Shown: one piece after another, positions 1-8,824 of the stretch
Numbering within the stretch: position 1 is the first letter of the stretch
How the letters are laid out: each line of letters begins with the position of its first letter
DNA from: JAAZGD01 sp964383845
GTDB lineage: Bacteria > Bacillota > Clostridia > Peptostreptococcales > Anaerovoracaceae
Direction: 5' to 3'
Length of the DNA stretch: 51,119 bases
NCBI GenBank assembly: GCA_964383845.1
Contig: CAYLIF010000009.1
Span: 1 to 51,119, forward strand
Position numbers and translations under genes: made by a program
Notes under the pieces: model-generated
Told to the model about the DNA's origin: nothing
Seen by the model: only the letters and a program-made list of their open reading frames with translations
Database searches by the model: none

Positions 1-62
1 TGCGGGATTCAAAATCCCGTGGTGGCAACACCGTATGGGTTCGACCCCCATCGCCGGCACCA
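1..62 (+). tRNA. tRNA-Leu (anticodon CAA), 3' part
   Basis: The window opens inside a tRNA. A 5-bp anticodon stem surrounds the loop TTCAAAA, giving anticodon CAA (Leu). A long variable arm (gtggtggcaacacc) follows, as expected of a class II tRNA such as Leu. The T arm has the usual GGTTCGA core, and the 3' acceptor strand CGCCGGC at 52-58 is followed by A and an encoded CCA at 60-62. The 5' acceptor strand and D arm lie outside the window. The Leu call rests on the anticodon and the long variable arm. Confidence 0.85.
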
Positions 63-109
63 TTTTAATAATAAATGTTCGAGTTGTTTGAATTTAAGGA
101 GGATATAAG

Positions 110-562
110 ATGGGTACAGCTGCACAATTTTTACCATTAGTACTATTAGTAGTTTTAATGTATTTCTTACTAATTAGACCACAGAAAAAGAGAGAAAAGC
201 AAACTGCAATGATGCGTAACAGCGTTAGGGTAGGAGATGAAGTTGTAACAATAGGAGGTATTCGCGGTAAGATCGTAAAAACAAAAGACGATACTTTAGT
301 AATAGAAGTAGGCGCAGATAAAGTAAAGTTTGAAATAATGCGTTGGGCTATTTCCAAGGTAGATGCTGAGGCTCCTAGTAGTAAGAAAATCCTTGAAGAG
401 GATGATGAGTTTGAAGAGGTAGCTCCTAAAAAAGTAATGCCTAAGAGAATGAAAAAGGCTACAGCCCCAGCAAAAGAATCTGTTGACGAAGGGATTGAAG
501 AAGTAGAAGCAGAAATTGTTGTTGATCCTGTTGTTGACCCTTTAGAAGATAATGAAAAATAA
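110..562 (+). CDS. yajC: Preprotein translocase subunit YajC
   Basis: YajC is the small single-span partner of SecDF in the holotranslocon. The protein (150 aa) starts with a hydrophobic segment at about residues 7-22, followed by the family signature RPQKKREK and a beta-rich domain (VRVGDEVVTIGG...). The C-terminal third, from about residue 85, is strongly acidic with some Lys-rich patches, looks unstructured, and makes the protein longer than the usual 85-110 aa. The start ATG has an AAGGAGG site 8 bases upstream. A strong terminator follows at 592-630, so it is probably not cotranscribed with the secDF gene downstream. Many Clostridia carry the SCIFF peptide genes (scfA/scfB) between yajC and secD; none is here. 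Confidence 0.93.
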   Translation: MGTAAQFLPLVLLVVLMYFLLIRPQKKREKQTAMMRNSVRVGDEVVTIGGIRGKIVKTKDDTLVIEVGADKVKFEIMRWAISKVDAEAPSSKKILEEDDEFEEVAPKKVMPKRMKKATAPAKESVDEGIEEVEAEIVVDPVVDPLEDNEK

Positions 563-591
563 AAGGTCTAAAAAAAATCAATAGTCATCTT

Positions 592-630
592 AACCCTTGA
601 AAAATTAACATTTTCAAGGGTTCTTTTGTT
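592..630 (+). terminator. Rho-independent terminator after yajC
   Basis: A perfect 12-bp inverted repeat (AACCCTTGAAAA at 592-603 and TTTTCAAGGGTT at 611-622) with a 7-base loop is followed by CTTTTGTT. Placed 30 bases after the yajC stop, it separates yajC from secDF. Confidence 0.85.
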
Positions 631-638
631 AAAAAACC

Positions 639-667
639 TTGTTTATGCATGTAAAATGTAGTAAAAT
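639..667 (+). promoter_or_regulatory. Candidate sigma-A promoter for secDF
   Basis: TTGTTT at 639-644 and TAAAAT at 662-667 are separated by 17 bases, just after the yajC terminator and 48 bases before the secDF ATG. The match to TTGACA/TATAAT is moderate, but the position between a terminator and the next gene supports it. Confidence 0.5.
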
Positions 668-714
668 ATAAAGGTTAATTTAATTATATTTTTAATTTTC
701 GAAAGGACGATAAC

Positions 715-2931
715 ATGAGCACTTCTACTAAAAAAATTGCCGTAATATTTATTATCATCATACTATTATTTGGTTGGTGGGCAACCTTGTTTGGAATAGG
801 GCCTGTTGACCCCATAAAAGATAAAATGAAGTTAGGGCTGGATATAAAGGGTGGAGTGTACGTGGTCTTAGAAGCCCAAACCGATGTAGTGGGTGAAGAT
901 TTAAAAAAGATTATGGAACAAACCCAAGCTGTTATTGAAAATCGTGTAAACCAAATGGGTCTTTCTGAACCCGTAGTAACAATAGAAGGTGAGAATCGAG
1001 TAAGAGTCGAGCTACCTGGTGCTGAGGATGCAAATGAAGCCATTGAGCTGATTGGCAAAACCGCCCAACTTGAGTTTATATTAGCTGATGGAACATTGGT
1101 CTTAAACGGTAGCGACATTAAAAGTGCTGGGGTTACAACGGATCAAGAGCATGGCGGATATGCAATATCTTTAGAAATGACAAGAGAAGGTGGAGCTAAA
1201 TTTGAAGAAGCCACTAGATTGGCAGTAAGTGGAACTGTAGTTAGTGCCTATGAAGGGATTAACAACAGAGCAATTATCATATTATTGGACGGAGAAGTAG
1301 TTTCTAGCCCAGTTCCAAGTGAGGTGATTTCTGGAGGAAATGCAATCATTACAAATGGAAGTATGGGAGGATTTGATCTTGAAGAGGCTTCCAATACGGC
1401 GGCTTTAATTCGAGGAGGAGCCTTACCTGTAGGATTAGAAGAAATAACGTCATCGGTGCAGACAGCAAAAATCGGAATCAATGCCTTGGAAAAAAGTATT
1501 GTGGCTGGATTTATAGGCCTTTTGCTAATAATAATCCTAATGTTTGTTTTCTACCAAATCATGGGTTTGGCAGCCAACTTGGCATTGATGCTTTATGTGG
1601 TATTTATTCTCTGGATTATGGCTACCATGGGAGCTGTTTTAACCTTGCCGGGAATTGCTGGTATTATATTGTCCCTGGGAATGGCTGTAGATGCTAATGT
1701 AGTTATTTTCTCAAGAATACGGGAAGAAATTATCAACGGTAAAACTGTAAGAGTGGCAACTCAGCTAGGCTTTAAAAGAGCATTGTCTACGATTATAGAT
1801 TCTCAGCTCACAACATTGATCGCAGCGGTTGTTCTTTATCAAGTAGGAACTAGTTCAGTAAAGGGATTCGCCCTTACATTAATGATTGGTATTGTAGTCA
1901 GTATATTTACTGCAGTAGTTGTTACACAACTTCTTTTACATGTTATTTGCGAGAATAAAAAATTCGGACAGAAGAAATACTTTGGGGTTAAGAAAGATGG
2001 CACAGGTATTTTTAGTGCAAAGAGACAATTTAAATTTATTGAGCATAGAAAGATTTATTATATTGTATCAATAGGTATTATAGTTTTGGGACTTTTAGTG
2101 GGAGGCATTCGTGGATTAAACTACGGCATCGACTTTACTGGGGGAACAATGATGCAATTTGATATGGGCAAACAAGTGACCCAAAGTGAAGTGAGGGATG
2201 TACTTGATAAATATGAACTAGATGAAGAAATTATTTTCTCAGGAGAGGGGAATAAGGAAATCATAATAAGAACCACCAAGGCCCTTGAAAACGAGAAGAG
2301 AATGGAAATTGTAGGAACATTTGAAGAATCATTCGGTATCGGTGAAGATGACATCTTATCAATTGAGCAGTTTGGACCTTCCGTAGGCAAAGAACTTCAA
2401 AGGAATGCCTTATTGGCTATTGCTATTTCCGCTTTAGGAATGTTGATTTATATTAGCATTAGATTCCAGTGGAAATTTGGAGTAGCAGCCCTGGCGGGAG
2501 TAATCCATGATGTTATGATGGTCCTAGCGTTTTATGCTATATTCAATATCACAGTTAATAACCCTTTTATTGCAGGAGTCTTGACGGTAGTGGGATATTC
2601 AATAAATGATACTATTGTTGTTTTTGATAGAGTAAGAGAAAATCTTGGTCTTCTTAAGAAAACTCCTTTAATTGAGACCCTTAATATTTCCATAAATCAA
2701 ACGATTCAACGGTCTGTTATGACATCTGTAACTACATTGTTGGTAATGGTTCCTTTATTCATTTTATCAGGACCTGCTATAAGAGAGTTTGTAGTTCCAT
2801 TGATGGTTGGTGTTGCAGTAGGTTGTATATCTTCAATAACTTTATGCTCTCCACTTTATAACGATATTTGTAACTGGACAGGCGGAACAAAGTATAAGGC
2901 TAAGAAATCAAGGAGAAAGACTAAAAAATAA
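715..2931 (+). CDS. secDF: Fused protein translocase SecDF
   Basis: SecDF is an RND-type membrane protein that uses the proton gradient to pull exported proteins off SecYEG. Here SecD and SecF are one chain of 738 aa. The SecD half has an N-terminal membrane segment (about residues 8-27), the LGLDIKGG motif (40-47), a large extracytoplasmic domain and a membrane bundle at about 260-400. The SecF half starts near residue 438 and has its own GIDFTGG motif near 471 and a second membrane bundle at about 560-710, with VVGYSINDTIVVFDR. The tail is very basic. Fused SecDF is known from Bacillus, while many Clostridia keep two genes. The ATG is preceded by AAAGGA. Family assignment is secure. Confidence 0.96.
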   Translation: MSTSTKKIAVIFIIIILLFGWWATLFGIGPVDPIKDKMKLGLDIKGGVYVVLEAQTDVVGEDLKKIMEQTQAVIENRVNQMGLSEPVVTIEGENRVRVELPGAEDANEAIELIGKTAQLEFILADGTLVLNGSDIKSAGVTTDQEHGGYAISLEMTREGGAKFEEATRLAVSGTVVSAYEGINNRAIIILLDGEVVSSPVPSEVISGGNAIITNGSMGGFDLEEASNTAALIRGGALPVGLEEITSSVQTAKIGINALEKSIVAGFIGLLLIIILMFVFYQIMGLAANLALMLYVVFILWIMATMGAVLTLPGIAGIILSLGMAVDANVVIFSRIREEIINGKTVRVATQLGFKRALSTIIDSQLTTLIAAVVLYQVGTSSVKGFALTLMIGIVVSIFTAVVVTQLLLHVICENKKFGQKKYFGVKKDGTGIFSAKRQFKFIEHRKIYYIVSIGIIVLGLLVGGIRGLNYGIDFTGGTMMQFDMGKQVTQSEVRDVLDKYELDEEIIFSGEGNKEIIIRTTKALENEKRMEIVGTFEESFGIGEDDILSIEQFGPSVGKELQRNALLAIAISALGMLIYISIRFQWKFGVAALAGVIHDVMMVLAFYAIFNITVNNPFIAGVLTVVGYSINDTIVVFDRVRENLGLLKKTPLIETLNISINQTIQRSVMTSVTTLLVMVPLFILSGPAIREFVVPLMVGVAVGCISSITLCSPLYNDICNWTGGTKYKAKKSRRKTKK

Positions 2932-2949
2932 GCAGAGACGAGGATTAGG

Positions 2950-5130
2950 GTGAAAGGCAAAGAAAATTTCATTGAGAATATTTTGCAGATCAACCCAGCT
3001 TATAATATTGAGGCCATAGGAAAGGCCTACGAAAAAGCTGAAGAACTGCATGAAGGGCAAGCCAGAAGGTCCGGTGAAAAGTATATTATTCATCCGGCTA
3101 ATGTCGCATTGATTTTAGCTGAACTAGGTATGGATGATAATACTATTATAGCGGGCCTGCTTCATGATGTAGTGGAAGATACGGAATATGATCCGGAAGT
3201 CTTAAAGATTGAATTTGGTGAAGAGGTATTACTTCTAGTTGACGGCGTTACAAAACTAGGAGGTATTAAGTACGAAAAGAAAGAAGACATGCAAGCCGAA
3301 AATCTAAGAAAGATGTTTTTGGCCATGAGTAAAGATATTAGAGTACTTATAATAAAGCTTGCAGATCGTCTTCATAATCTTCGAACTATTAATTACATGA
3401 CTCCAGAAAAAATTGTTGAAAAATGTGTAGAAACATTAGAAATATATGCTCCATTAGCTAGCCGCCTTGGTATTTATGCAATTAAATTTGAATTAGAAGA
3501 TATTTCTTTTAGATACCTAGAGCCCATCGCTTACGAAAATCTTGTTGCTCAAGTAAAAGATAAAAGAGCAAAGCAAGAAGAAATAATTGATCATGTAATG
3601 GATGACATTAGAGAAGCCCTAGAAGACATGGGGATAAGCTATGAAATAATGGGTCGTTCAAAGCATCTTTATAGCATTTATAAGAAAATGAGCCAACAAA
3701 ACAAAGAGCTGGATGAAATTTTTGATCTTACGGCAGTTCGCGTTATAGTGGATAGCGTTAGAGATTGCTATGCTGTTTTAGGAATTGTTCATACTTTATG
3801 GAGACCTATACCAGGTAAATTTAAAGACTACATAGCTATGCCCAAATCAAATATGTACCAGTCGTTGCATACAACGGTTATTGGTGCCAACGGTGATCCT
3901 TTTGAGATTCAAATTAGAACTGTGGAAATGCATAAAGTTGCAGAATATGGAATCGCAGCTCACTGGAAATACAAAGAAGGCGTAAGCCAAGATATGGAAG
4001 AAGTAAAGTTGGCTTGGTTGAGACAGACTTTAGAATGGCAAAAAGATATAGATAACTCAAGAGATTTTATGGAAACCCTAAAAGTGGATTTGTTTGCAAG
4101 TCAGGTTTTCGTATTTACTCCTCAGGGAGATGTAATTGAACTTCCTGCTGGATCTACTCCTTTGGATTTTGCTTTCAAAATCCACTCCAATGTTGGATAT
4201 AAATGTATAGGGGCCAAAGTAAATGGCAAGATGGTTCCAATTGATTACAAATTGGAAAATGGCAATATAGTCGAGATTATAACTAGTAATTCTACAAAAG
4301 GTCCGTCCATAGACTGGCTTAAAATTGTGAAAAGCAGTAATGCAAGAAACAAGATAAGAGCCTATTTAAAGAAAGAGAACAAATCCGACAATATAGATAA
4401 AGGCAGAGAGGCTCTTGAGAAATATATTCGAAGAAAAGGCTATGATCCACAATTTGTATTAACAAATACAAAAATAATGAGAGTAGTTAAGAACCTTCAC
4501 TTATCAGGTGTAGATGAGCTTTATACCCAACTAGCATATGGTGGAGCTTTACTTTCTAAAGTTGCGATTTCTCTCATTGGCTTTTACCATGAAGAAAAGC
4601 AAGAAGAATTAAAGAAAAGCGAAAATAGAGTTGAAAATATAGCAGTTAGCAAGAAGAAAGAACAATCGAAAGATGCAACAGGAGTTAGAGTAGAGGGTGT
4701 AGATAATCTTTTGATTCGTTTCAGCAAATGCTGTAGCCCTGTCCCAGGAGATGAAATAGTGGGTTTTGTTACAAAGGGTCGGGGGGTTTCTGTTCATAGA
4801 AAAGACTGCGTTAACCTTCTTGCTATGGGTGAAAAAGAAAAGGGGCGTATTATTGACGTTGAATGGGACGAAACCTATGCCAATAAGAACTACAATGTTG
4901 ATATTAATATTCTTGCAGAAGATAGAAAAGGGATGTTCAGTGATATTTCAAAGGTTTGTGAAAACATGGATGTTCACATCACTGGAGTCAATGCCAAAAG
5001 TGGCAAAGATCATGATGTTACAAACATCACCCTAACAGTCTCTATTTCAAGCACCACTGAAATGGAAAAATTATTAAAAGGCTTCCGGATGATTCCTGGA
5101 GTTGCAGACGTTTATAGAGCTATTGGTTAG
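2950..5130 (+). CDS. relA: Bifunctional (p)ppGpp synthetase/hydrolase, RelA/SpoT family
   Basis: This enzyme makes and degrades the stringent-response alarmone. The order of domains in the 726-aa protein is the long Rel one. An HD hydrolase domain holds HPANVAL near 47 and LLHDVVEDT near 70. The synthetase domain has GKFKDYIAMPK near 288 and EYGIAAHWKYKEG. A TGS domain lies at about 386-450, a zinc-finger region with CCSPVPGD lies near 594, and a C-terminal ACT domain starts at about 650. The charged loop reads KFKD, close to the RxKD form that is associated with bifunctional enzymes. Translation starts at GTG with a weak upstream AGGATTAGG. It begins 18 bases after the secDF stop, so it is probably cotranscribed with it. 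dtd follows 11 bases downstream, the usual Firmicutes order. Confidence 0.96.
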   Translation: MKGKENFIENILQINPAYNIEAIGKAYEKAEELHEGQARRSGEKYIIHPANVALILAELGMDDNTIIAGLLHDVVEDTEYDPEVLKIEFGEEVLLLVDGVTKLGGIKYEKKEDMQAENLRKMFLAMSKDIRVLIIKLADRLHNLRTINYMTPEKIVEKCVETLEIYAPLASRLGIYAIKFELEDISFRYLEPIAYENLVAQVKDKRAKQEEIIDHVMDDIREALEDMGISYEIMGRSKHLYSIYKKMSQQNKELDEIFDLTAVRVIVDSVRDCYAVLGIVHTLWRPIPGKFKDYIAMPKSNMYQSLHTTVIGANGDPFEIQIRTVEMHKVAEYGIAAHWKYKEGVSQDMEEVKLAWLRQTLEWQKDIDNSRDFMETLKVDLFASQVFVFTPQGDVIELPAGSTPLDFAFKIHSNVGYKCIGAKVNGKMVPIDYKLENGNIVEIITSNSTKGPSIDWLKIVKSSNARNKIRAYLKKENKSDNIDKGREALEKYIRRKGYDPQFVLTNTKIMRVVKNLHLSGVDELYTQLAYGGALLSKVAISLIGFYHEEKQEELKKSENRVENIAVSKKKEQSKDATGVRVEGVDNLLIRFSKCCSPVPGDEIVGFVTKGRGVSVHRKDCVNLLAMGEKEKGRIIDVEWDETYANKNYNVDINILAEDRKGMFSDISKVCENMDVHITGVNAKSGKDHDVTNITLTVSISSTTEMEKLLKGFRMIPGVADVYRAIG

Positions 5131-5141
5131 GAAGGTTATTA

Positions 5142-5591
5142 ATGAAGGCAGTCATACAAAGAGTAAGTAAAGGTACCGTAACTGTAAACAATGAGATTGT
5201 TGGTAAGGTAGATAAAGGATTCGTGGTATTCCTGGGAGTTGGTCATGAGGACACAGAAGAGGATGCAGCCTATTTAGCTAAGAAAATAGCGAACATGCGG
5301 ATTTTTGAAGATGATCAAGGTAAAATGAATCTCTCGCTGAATCAAGTAAATGGTGGGGTTCTAATCATATCTCAATTCACACTTTATGGAGACACTCGAA
5401 AAGGAAATAGACCCAGCTTTGTAAATGCTGCTGCCCCAGAACATGCAAATAAACTTTATGAATATTGCATTAAATTGATTAAAGAGTTTGGAATTCCAAC
5501 AGAAAGTGGAGTTTTTCAGGCGGAAATGTTAGTGGAAATCCATAATGACGGTCCAGTCACATTGGTTATTGATAGTAATAAAGAAGATTAA
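5142..5591 (+). CDS. dtd: D-aminoacyl-tRNA deacylase
   Basis: Dtd removes D-amino acids (and glycine on tRNA-Ala) mischarged onto tRNAs. The 149-aa length is typical. The catalytic-site motif SQFTLYGD and the cross-subunit Gly-cisPro motif in NDGPVT are both present, as is the family N-terminus MKAVIQRVSKG. It follows relA by 11 bases and precedes the MBL gene by 11 bases, in an evident operon. Confidence 0.96.
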   Translation: MKAVIQRVSKGTVTVNNEIVGKVDKGFVVFLGVGHEDTEEDAAYLAKKIANMRIFEDDQGKMNLSLNQVNGGVLIISQFTLYGDTRKGNRPSFVNAAAPEHANKLYEYCIKLIKEFGIPTESGVFQAEMLVEIHNDGPVTLVIDSNKED

Positions 5592-5602
5592 TGGAGGATT
5601 AA

Positions 5603-6223
5603 ATGGAAATTATTATATTCGGAGAAAGTGGAGCGGCTTGTAATACTTACTTGGCATTTGACGAGGATGCTAAAAGTGCTTTTATTATAGACGCAGGCAA
5701 ACTCGAACAACAATTAGTTGATGAAGTGAAAAAAAGGGACTTGGAAGTAACACATCTAATACTAACTCATGGCCATGGAGACCATATAGGTGGAGTGGCA
5801 GGATATAGAAAAGCTTTTCCACAAATTGAAGTTATTGCCCATGAAGATGAAAAAGAATTTTTATTGGATCCCAAACAAAACTTTAGCCGCGAAATTTGGG
5901 GCGAAGAAATTTCTATACAGGCAGACATTTATGTGAAAGATCAAGAAAAAATTTCGTCAGGTCCATTAGAATTAAAGTTCATACATACCCCTGGTCATAC
6001 TAAAGGTGGAATGTGTATTTTAGTGAACGACGTTTTATTTAGTGGTGATACACTATTCAGACAGAGTATAGGAAGAACAGATTTTCCTGGAGGCAACTTT
6101 GATGAAATAAAAGCTTCTATAAACCAAAAACTTTTTGTTTTACCTGAAGAAACCGATGTTTTTCCAGGACATATGGGCCCAACAACCATTGAATATGAAA
6201 AGGTGAATAATCCTTTTGTTTAA
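5603..6223 (+). CDS. MBL-fold metallohydrolase (glyoxalase II-like)
   Basis: This is a 206-aa metallo-beta-lactamase fold hydrolase of the short glyoxalase-II-like group (YcbL/YqgX type). Metal ligands are visible in THGHGDHIGG, HTPGHTKGG, SGDTLFRQSIGRTD and FPGHMGPTT. It lacks the C-terminal substrate-binding domain of true glyoxalase II, so the physiological thioester substrate is uncertain. The ATG has a GGAGG site 5 bases upstream. It overlaps the start of hemZ by 8 bases. Confidence 0.9.
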   Translation: MEIIIFGESGAACNTYLAFDEDAKSAFIIDAGKLEQQLVDEVKKRDLEVTHLILTHGHGDHIGGVAGYRKAFPQIEVIAHEDEKEFLLDPKQNFSREIWGEEISIQADIYVKDQEKISSGPLELKFIHTPGHTKGGMCILVNDVLFSGDTLFRQSIGRTDFPGGNFDEIKASINQKLFVLPEETDVFPGHMGPTTIEYEKVNNPFV

Positions 6224-7556
6224 AGTTAAAGTACCTGAAAACAGCAATTCATATGAAATACTGGAGTTGGCTAAAGTTTTTTTGCCCATAGAGGAGTTAA
6301 AGATAGAATTAGGACCCAAAGACCCTGATTGGAATTCCCATAAAAAAGAGACTCTAAAGCAAGATATCTACAAGCAGCTTTCTGAGTATACAAGAACAAA
6401 ACCTAAGTGGGGAATATTAACTGGTGTTAGGCCAGTTAAACTTACAGGAAATCTTGTTAGAGAAATTGGGTTTGCAAACACCCTAGAGAAGTTATGTGAT
6501 TTTTATTTGATTCATCCAGAAAAAGCAAATTTGCTTTTGGATATTTATAATTATCAACAAGAACGTATAGATGATAATCACAGGGATGTAGCTTTATATA
6601 TAGGTATTCCTTTTTGTCCCACCCGTTGTTCATATTGTAGCTTTACATCTAACCAAGGCAGCCGAGATGAAATGATAGAGTATGTAGATGCATTAGTACA
6701 TGAAATAACTTCTATTGGCAATCTAATGGCAAAGAACAACAAATTGGCAGAAACAATATATGTTGGTGGTGGAACCCCTACGTCTCTACCTCTAGACCAA
6801 CTTGAACGATTAATGAAAACCATAACTCAGACATTTTTAAAGGAAAATCTGAAAGAACTTACAGTAGAGGCGGGACGACCTGATACCATTTCACTGGAAA
6901 AACTAAATGTGTTAAAAGACTATGGCGTTGATAGAATAAGCATCAATCCTCAGTCAATGAATGAAAAAACATTAGAGAGAATAGGAAGAAGCCACAATCC
7001 CGATGCTGTTTTAGAGGCCTTTGCATTAGCAAAACCCTTTGGATTTCAAATTAATTCTGACATAATTGCAGGTTTACCAGGGGAAAGCCCAGAAGATTTT
7101 CAAAATACACTAGCAACTATGATTAATCAAGGTGCTGACAATATTACGGTTCACACACTGGCTGTAAAAAGAGCATCAGCTTTAGTATTAGAGGATAAAG
7201 ACTATCATTATGGAGCTAAAGACAGTGTAGAGTCAATGTTAAAAAGAGCCCATAGTTTGCTAGCAAAGTCAGGCTATAATCCATATTATTTATATAGACA
7301 AAAACACATGGCCGGAGCCCTAGAAAACGTTGGCTATTGCAAAGAAGATACAATGTGCCTATATAATGTCCGAATTATGGATGAACATCAGTCGGTGGTA
7401 GCTTTAGGGGCTGGGGGAATCAGTAAAGCCTATTACCCAAAAGAGGATCGCTTAGAGCGCATTCCAAATGTTTCTAATTATAAGATTTATATAGAGCGAA
7501 TAGACGAGATGATACAGAGGAAAACCAACAACTTATTCATGGAGGAAGAGTTATGA
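6216..7556 (+). CDS. hemZ: HemZ, coproporphyrinogen III dehydrogenase-like radical SAM protein
   Basis: HemZ is the Firmicutes member of the oxygen-independent coproporphyrinogen oxidase (HemN) family. The 446-aa protein has an N-terminal extension of about 125 aa typical of HemZ, then the radical SAM cluster motif with Cys134, Cys138 and Cys141 (GIPFCPTRCSYCSF), then GGGTPT and a HemN-type C-terminal half. The best start is TTG at 6216, with AGGTG 10 bases upstream inside the preceding gene. No ATG lies near the expected N-terminus. No other heme-synthesis gene is in the window, so whether it works in heme synthesis here is open. Its stop overlaps the hisS start (ATGA), implying translational coupling. 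Confidence 0.9.
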   Translation: MFKVKVPENSNSYEILELAKVFLPIEELKIELGPKDPDWNSHKKETLKQDIYKQLSEYTRTKPKWGILTGVRPVKLTGNLVREIGFANTLEKLCDFYLIHPEKANLLLDIYNYQQERIDDNHRDVALYIGIPFCPTRCSYCSFTSNQGSRDEMIEYVDALVHEITSIGNLMAKNNKLAETIYVGGGTPTSLPLDQLERLMKTITQTFLKENLKELTVEAGRPDTISLEKLNVLKDYGVDRISINPQSMNEKTLERIGRSHNPDAVLEAFALAKPFGFQINSDIIAGLPGESPEDFQNTLATMINQGADNITVHTLAVKRASALVLEDKDYHYGAKDSVESMLKRAHSLLAKSGYNPYYLYRQKHMAGALENVGYCKEDTMCLYNVRIMDEHQSVVALGAGGISKAYYPKEDRLERIPNVSNYKIYIERIDEMIQRKTNNLFMEEEL

Positions 7557-8818
7557 TAATCAGTGCGCCAAAAGGAACCAAAGATGTATTGCCAAATCAA
7601 ATATATAAGTGGCATTTTGTAGAAAAGGCTTTCGCGGGAATTTGCAAAAGATACGGTTTTAAAGAGATTAGAACACCTGTCTTTGAACACACTGAGCTTT
7701 TTACAAGAGGAGTAGGTGATACTACAGATATTGTTGAAAAACAAATGTATACATTTCTTGACTATGGTCAACGGAGCATTACATTAAGGCCCGAAGGAAC
7801 ATCTCCAGTGGTTCGTGCTTTTGTCGAACAAAAACAGTATGCCGAGGTTCAACCTACAAAATACTATTATAACATCCCTTGTTTTAGATATGAAAAACCA
7901 CAATCGGGGAGACTAAGAGAGTTTCATCAATTTGGAATTGAGATATTTGGAACATCTAATATGGTTGCAGATGCGGAAGTTATTGCTTTGGGCTACGATT
8001 TCTTGAAAGAAATGGGTATACGTGATATTGAACTTAGAATAAACAGCATTGGTTGTCCTTCTTGTAGAGAAAACCATAGAAAAGCCTTGCGAGAGTTCTT
8101 AGAAGATAAATACGATGGTCTTTGTGCGACCTGCAAAGTGAGATATGAGAAAAATCCATTGAGAATCATGGATTGTAAGAGTGAAATTTGTCAAGCTTTA
8201 GTAGTAGGAGCTCCAAATATGCTTGACTACTTGTGTGATGAGTGCCAAGAGGCCTTTGATGATGTACAAAAGAATTTGAATTCCTTCGAGATACCTTTCA
8301 CTGTGGATTCAGGTATTGTAAGAGGCTTAGATTACTATACCAAAACTGCTTTTGAATTTGTTACAGACAGTATCGGAGCCCAAGGCACGATTTGCGGTGG
8401 AGGAAGATACGATAACTTAATAGAGCAGTTGGGAGGCCCTCCAATTCCAGGAGTTGGTTTCGGTTTGGGAATTGAAAGATTACTTCTGGTCATGGAGTCT
8501 AACGGGGTAGTTATCCCTAAACCCGATGTCCCTGAATTATTCATTGCAGTGATAGGAGAGTCAGCAAAGGCTTGTGGGTTGAAATTAGCAAGGGATTTAA
8601 GAGAACAAGGACATGACATACAAATGGATAATTTGATGAGAAACATAAAAGGCCAACTAAAATATTCTGACCGATTAAATGCTAAATATACTGCAGTTAT
8701 AGGTGACGATGAACTTGCGAAAAAGTTGGTCAATGTAAAAAACATGGGAACAGGAGAGCAAGTTGAGTTGCCTTTTGAAGATTTAGGATTATATCTGAAA
8801 GAAAACAAGGGAGTTTAG
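7553..8818 (+). CDS. hisS: Histidine--tRNA ligase
   Basis: This class II synthetase charges tRNA-His. At 421 aa the length is normal. Visible motifs are the class II motif 1 region GTKDVLP, motif 2 around FRYEKPQSGRLREFHQF, the histidine-binding sequence RGLDYYT and the GGGRYDNL loop, with a C-terminal anticodon-binding domain from about residue 325. It overlaps hemZ by 4 bases and aspS follows after 6 bases. There is no room for a T-box leader, so control must come from the operon promoter. Confidence 0.97.
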   Translation: MIISAPKGTKDVLPNQIYKWHFVEKAFAGICKRYGFKEIRTPVFEHTELFTRGVGDTTDIVEKQMYTFLDYGQRSITLRPEGTSPVVRAFVEQKQYAEVQPTKYYYNIPCFRYEKPQSGRLREFHQFGIEIFGTSNMVADAEVIALGYDFLKEMGIRDIELRINSIGCPSCRENHRKALREFLEDKYDGLCATCKVRYEKNPLRIMDCKSEICQALVVGAPNMLDYLCDECQEAFDDVQKNLNSFEIPFTVDSGIVRGLDYYTKTAFEFVTDSIGAQGTICGGGRYDNLIEQLGGPPIPGVGFGLGIERLLLVMESNGVVIPKPDVPELFIAVIGESAKACGLKLARDLREQGHDIQMDNLMRNIKGQLKYSDRLNAKYTAVIGDDELAKKLVNVKNMGTGEQVELPFEDLGLYLKENKGV

Positions 8819-8824
8819 TTAAAA

